Positions 59,725-64,000 of a stretch of 64,000 bases of DNA are shown here, one piece after another. The stretch is from Centropus unirufus (Eukaryota; Chordata; Aves; Cuculiformes; Centropidae). The position numbers and the translations under genes are program-made. Position 1 is the stretch's first letter. Each line of letters begins with the position of its first letter. The stretch is taken from the NCBI GenBank assembly GCA_013397695.1, contig VYZI01000019.1, forward strand, positions 4,325,693 to 4,389,692, written 5' to 3'. The notes below the pieces were generated by a model. The model had not been told where the DNA came from. It saw only the letters and a program-made list of their open reading frames with translations, and ran no database searches.

Positions 59725-62700
59725 GTGAGTTTATTCTGTGATGGACTTAATTTGAGAATATTTCTTCGGTACCAGACAATGAGCTGGGCTCAGTAGGCAG
59801 CACCCTTTTACCAAGAAGAGGTCTGATTTCACCACACCATCTGCAGTAAAATGACAGCTTTCCTCAGCTTAGCAGACACCCCACAAGACTGGTGGGGCAG
59901 AGGCCAGAGGCAGCGTAGGCCCGCGGGTGCTGTATGAGGCACCAGACAGCGACCAATGAAGAGAAACAAAGACATTTAACTGAGAATATTATCATCCAGG
60001 CAAGCAAGTAAACAAAAGGGCAAGCAAAACTAATAAAAAAAAAAAACCATAAAAGTTATCTGGCCATAAATGAACACCAGGGTGGCATCATCTGATATGA
60101 TGGCTCCCAGATATCTTTTTTTTCTCTGAAGGTCAAGCAGCCCTTTGAGTAATAAAATCTGAGAACCACAGCTGTAAAGTCTATTCCTACCTCTGTTCTT
60201 CTCCTGCAGAGAGAATATATGTGCATGACTCTGTATTTCAGATAGCTAGGGCTAAGGATAACTCAAAAGATCTTCAAAAAGGATAAAAACATCCTTTGTT
60301 GTACAGCAGCTCCCAAACCATGATTTTGGTAGAAAATAGGCACAGTCATCTGAAAAGCTACACACAGAATACAGAAGGCGACAAACAAAAGTATGTGAAT
60401 TCAGGCAACGGTTGAACCATTTTTATATCAGCTGAAGGTTTGAAATGTGATTAGCATATAGTTAGAAGATACTTCTCCTTTGCATCTAAAAATATCACGT
60501 CAGCTCTGGAAGACAGCAGCCACCAGCAGAGCAGGAGAGTTGCATAAGGCTCTGTGCACCATTGTCTATGGGGAGCAAAAGAGCCCCAGCGGCTTTCTTG
60601 GCACTGTGGGAAATAGCAGACAGTTTATTGAGCAGTTTGATTTTCCTGACACTTAGTGTAAGAAATCTGTCAAGGTAAGCCGGGAAATAGTCACAAGGCA
60701 TAGGTATTCACACCATCCATTGGCACCCTTTAATAAAAGGCTCTGCAATACCTACTTTTAAAATGACTAAAACCTGAAGTGGGAGACAACATTTAGAGCC
60801 CAGTTTTCTGGCTCTGATTTGGATCAGACTGTGCTCCCTAATAGCAGGGACAATAAGAAACTCCATGGGCTGCTCTCGGTTCGGTGCAGCTGGCAGAGCT
60901 GCCCCTCTGAGCCATCGCAGCCGGGTGGGGCTCAGATCTCTGCCAGTGGAAATCTTCCCTTCAATTGTTTGAGCTCTGGATGAGGACTGACTTGCACAGA
61001 CCTTTAAATGCGAGCTTCACTAAGGGATCAGTGCATGCCACCCATCAAAGGTCAGCACTCTGGGGATCAGCTCCACCAGGCAGGAGCAGGCGCTGGCCAG
61101 GACCAGCCACTATGCTGCAGACAGACCGTAAATTACTCCATCCTTCAGATCGCATGGTAAAAGCAAGGACCTGAATGTCTCCTAGACTGTCAAAGACACC
61201 TAAAATCTGGATCTTTCTCAGGTCTGGGCAAGGGCTCTTTGCCCTCTTTGTTTCATGGCTGAGAGCTGGCACAGCACCAGCCCTGCCGCAGCCCCAGGCT
61301 CAGCCCAGTTCCCCACATCTCCATGTGCTTCCTATATAATCTCAGTTGTTGTTCTATACAGATGGTTCTGCTTTTACTTAAGGCAATTCTATGTTTTTCA
61401 TTGTGTTTTTAATTTTCATTTCACCAAGATTCCCTCCCACGACTGTGCTTTCTGGCTTCTTTCAGCTTTTGTCCTTTATTTTTACTGCTGGAGTCAGAGA
61501 TGATTATCGCTAAGAAAGAGATTTCAGCTGCATTATGTTGATAGTTAAGTGCTGTATTTTCCTGCCCTGTCTGATTTTCCATGCAAGATAGCTTTTCCTA
61601 CAGCTTTAAGTGTTGTATTATTTGCAAATTGGTTGCCACGTGTCCAAGTTTCCCCTTCCCTGCTGTGGAAAGCACCAGCATTGCTGTACGGAGGGACTGC
61701 AGCCTCTGGGAGCTCAAAGACGCGATCAGTTGAGCCACAGAAACCTCCTACAAGCGCAGGATGCTCTGGGGCACTGTGACCTTCCGCAGTGGGACCACAC
61801 TGAATTCCAGCACCAATGTCTGCACACCTCAGGCTGCAGACACCTCCTGTGCCAGGGCACAACTCAAGAGACAGCAAAGGATTTCCCAGCAGCCAGCACA
61901 TTTGGGTGCTGGTGGACAAGCTGCGACACTTCCATACTTGACAGCATGCGCTCCAGCACGACATGGAGATTGTCCAGCCACCAGAGTTCTGCTGCCAGCA
62001 CTGGAAGATGCCCAAGCAGTGGAAGGGAACTGCTGAAATCCAAGACCGAATCTGTGTCCTGATGTCACCTGGTACGAACTGGACCTGGCCAAGACTGTCT
62101 TCCTAGAGCATGATCTTCTCCCCGACACGAGGCTTCAGAAGATGCCACAAGAATTTCCCACCATGATTTAAGTGTCCAGAGAAGCCTTTTACCCTTCCTT
62201 TCAGGTAGAGGAGACGCACTCTCCCCAGCCCCTCTTTCTCTCAGCCTTCCTCACATTTCTTTCCCAGGACTGCTGCTGTCTGGTTGTGCTTCAAACCCCC
62301 TGCTCCCTGCTCGTCGTTCAGCCACGTTTCACGGGCCTGCAGAGGCCTCACCAGTTCTTGCACCTTTACACAGGGCCTGGCAATGCCATAAGCTCTCTTC
62401 CCTCACTTATTGCGCTAGCGCCCAAAGCCAGAGAGACAGGCAAGCCGCAAGGGAAGACAAGAGCACTAACAGTCCCACAGACCACCAGCAGCCACAAAAG
62501 GTCCAACAAGGTCCCTGTCCCCTTGGCTGGCCATGCCACCCATGCCCTACAGGGTACACTTGTCGGTCCTGTAACTTCAGAATCTGGGTTTTTTTCCTCC
62601 TTGCTTACTTGTCAGGTCCTTTTATTGCCATAAAATATCTGCTCATCTCTCAGCTCTGCAATACCTCCCAGCATGCGGAAAGCCAGCAGGTCCGTGCCCA

Positions 62701-63461
62701 TACAAGACCCTCACGTCACACAACATCCCATGGGGCTGTGAAATACCTTAATATATAGACAGGGAAATGCAGTAGAGCAAGCACTACTGAAAGCCACTGC
62801 TGGCTCAGCATTTTTATTTTCAATCAAAGCAACATTTTTTATTTTTTGTAATAGTTTTTCCCCCTTTGGCATTTTCATCAGAAGACCAAGAGGAAAAAAA
62901 GAAAAAGCCCTCAGCAATCCCTGAGTGAAAGTTATAAGCAGCCTGACACCTGGTAATGAGATATTTCGAGCTATGGCCTGGCATTTTTATGGTATTTCTA
63001 AACCAGGCACTCAATCAAGTGAACTTGGAAGAAATGGAAAGTTTGTTCCTCCCAGGCACATGTCCTCGGGTTTTTCATCTTACATTTCAGCAATGGAAGA
63101 ACACGGTGCAAATAAAGCAGGCAAATACCTGGCAAGTAAATACTTTTACCACAGTATAATTATTCCCTTCAACGAAGAGGCATCCAAGAGTGTTCCTGAG
63201 ACAGTACTCGGCATTCGCAGCCAGCCTGAGAAGCTCTTGGCTCTTCTAATTTGAAACGTCTCATGATTTTTCTTAAGGAAACAGAGACCAGACAGTCCCT
63301 TTGTCTGTCCACTTCATTGTCTTCCCTTCCATTCCCCAAGCGGCTCTGCGATCCACCGGCCCATATTTCTCAGAGTTTAAACAGGACATTAATAGTCTGA
63401 GATTGTCCATTTCTCCGTGTTCTGACACTAAACCATATGCAGAAGAGGTGAGAAAACTTAC
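59725..63461. other. noncoding stretch, possible minus-strand intron
   Basis: It would lie in the intron between the two minus-strand candidate exons. It contains an A-run near 60035. At 61600-62130 there is a GC-balanced block in which frames of 90-156 codons are open on both strands at once, which suggests compositional bias or an old unidentified repeat rather than a gene. Confidence 0.45.
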
Positions 63462-63622
63462 CACTGTGGCAAAGTAGCATCTGAAAGGTGATGCCCGCTG
63501 AACCGCTTGAGCGGCGAGAGCTTTGCCCAGCAGTTGTTGCAAGGGGGTCCTTCACCCCACGCTGGCTGACAGCGGCGCCTGCCCAGCGCACAGGCCCTTA
63601 GCAAAGCTTTCCTTCCCTTGCT
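63462..63622 (-). CDS. candidate coding exon, minus strand, product unknown
   Basis: The acceptor ATTTTCTCCCCAAGTTTCTAG (before 63622) and the strong donor CCACAGTG then GTAAGTTTTC (intron from 63461) bound 161 bases. Only one frame is open (phase 0 in, phase 2 out), giving 53 whole codons that begin SKGRKALLRACALGRRRCQP and are rich in Arg, Cys and Pro. CpGs are frequent, which fits a coding or 5' exon. Joining to the exon at 58497-58666 keeps the frame. No family was recognised. Confidence 0.28.
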
Positions 63623-64000
63623 CTAGAAACTTGGGGAGAAAATGACAACACCAATGGGAAACCCTCATTGAACTGGTCAAAGCTTTTACTGCACTCTCAC
63701 TCTTTCGGGCAGGAAAGCCCAAACCCCATGAAACGAGCAGGGCCAGAGCAGCAGCAGGACTGCACCTGGGGGCACCCAAAAACACCCAGCGCACAAGCAT
63801 AGAAAAGCAAGAGAAGACGAGCAGGTTCCCATCAGAGGAAAGGAACGCAATATGACCATACAAGACACCAACCTTATCTCCATCACCGATCTTCACTGGG
63901 AGCACCCAGCTCCTCAGAAGACCGGCTTCCACCTGGCCACCCACACCTCTGCACTTAAATTCCTGTCAGATAATCAGGATATTTCCACTCCCCTCCCACT
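63623..64000. other. right-edge noncoding stretch
   Basis: A minus-strand frame is open through most of this edge (63552-63944) but has no recognisable domain and no clear donor that would join it to the exon at 63462-63622. Upstream exons of that transcript, if any, would lie beyond the window. Confidence 0.4.

Noticed and set aside
1..64000. CRISPR arrays, operons, phage or plasmid features, endogenous retrovirus genes, rRNA
   Set aside because: Looked for and not seen. The sequence is vertebrate nuclear DNA with no regularly spaced repeats and no pol, gag or env-like frames.

Overview
The window reads as vertebrate nuclear DNA, most likely avian. It is AT-leaning, holds one clear CpG island, and is almost free of young transposable elements. 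There are no Alu, B1, B2 or L1 tails. The few repeats that can be recognised are a decayed CR1-type LINE 3' end, an L2-like 3' end and several MIR/CORE-SINE relics, which fits a bird or another sauropsid with a compact genome. The species cannot be fixed from the sequence. A 41-base run of N at 15802-15842 shows that this is a draft assembly. There is no sign of prokaryotic, phage, plasmid or CRISPR content.

No complete protein-coding gene could be recognised. Almost all open frames are short, overlap on both strands and match no family I know, so they are not annotated as genes. The layout is typical of a gene desert or of very long introns. From 1 to 3230 is AT-rich intergenic or intronic DNA. 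From 3230 to 3660 is a CpG island with GC boxes, E2-boxes and a good minus-strand splice donor, so it is probably the promoter and first exon of a transcript running toward coordinate 1. From about 3.7 to 58 kb is mostly noncoding DNA with scattered ancient repeats, transcription-factor motif clusters, several blocks that look like conserved noncoding elements, and a few isolated splice-site-bounded candidate exons. The most protein-like candidates on the plus strand are at 43878-44074 and 55013-55155. From about 58.4 to 63.7 kb the DNA is GC-richer. It carries two minus-strand candidate exons with compatible reading phase (63462-63622 and 58497-58666) and a plus-strand candidate exon (59626-59724).

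If the candidate exons are real, the right end belongs to a minus-strand gene, and the middle holds pieces of long noncoding or lineage-specific transcripts. None of this could be tested here. RNA-seq alignment, multi-species conservation and a translated search against bird proteins would settle it. I found no convincing new molecular system. The most interesting signals are regulatory or structural: an E2-box cluster inside the CpG island, a compact ATF4-C/EBP plus AP-1 motif cluster, overlapping splice donors on opposite strands, and the phase-compatible exon pair.
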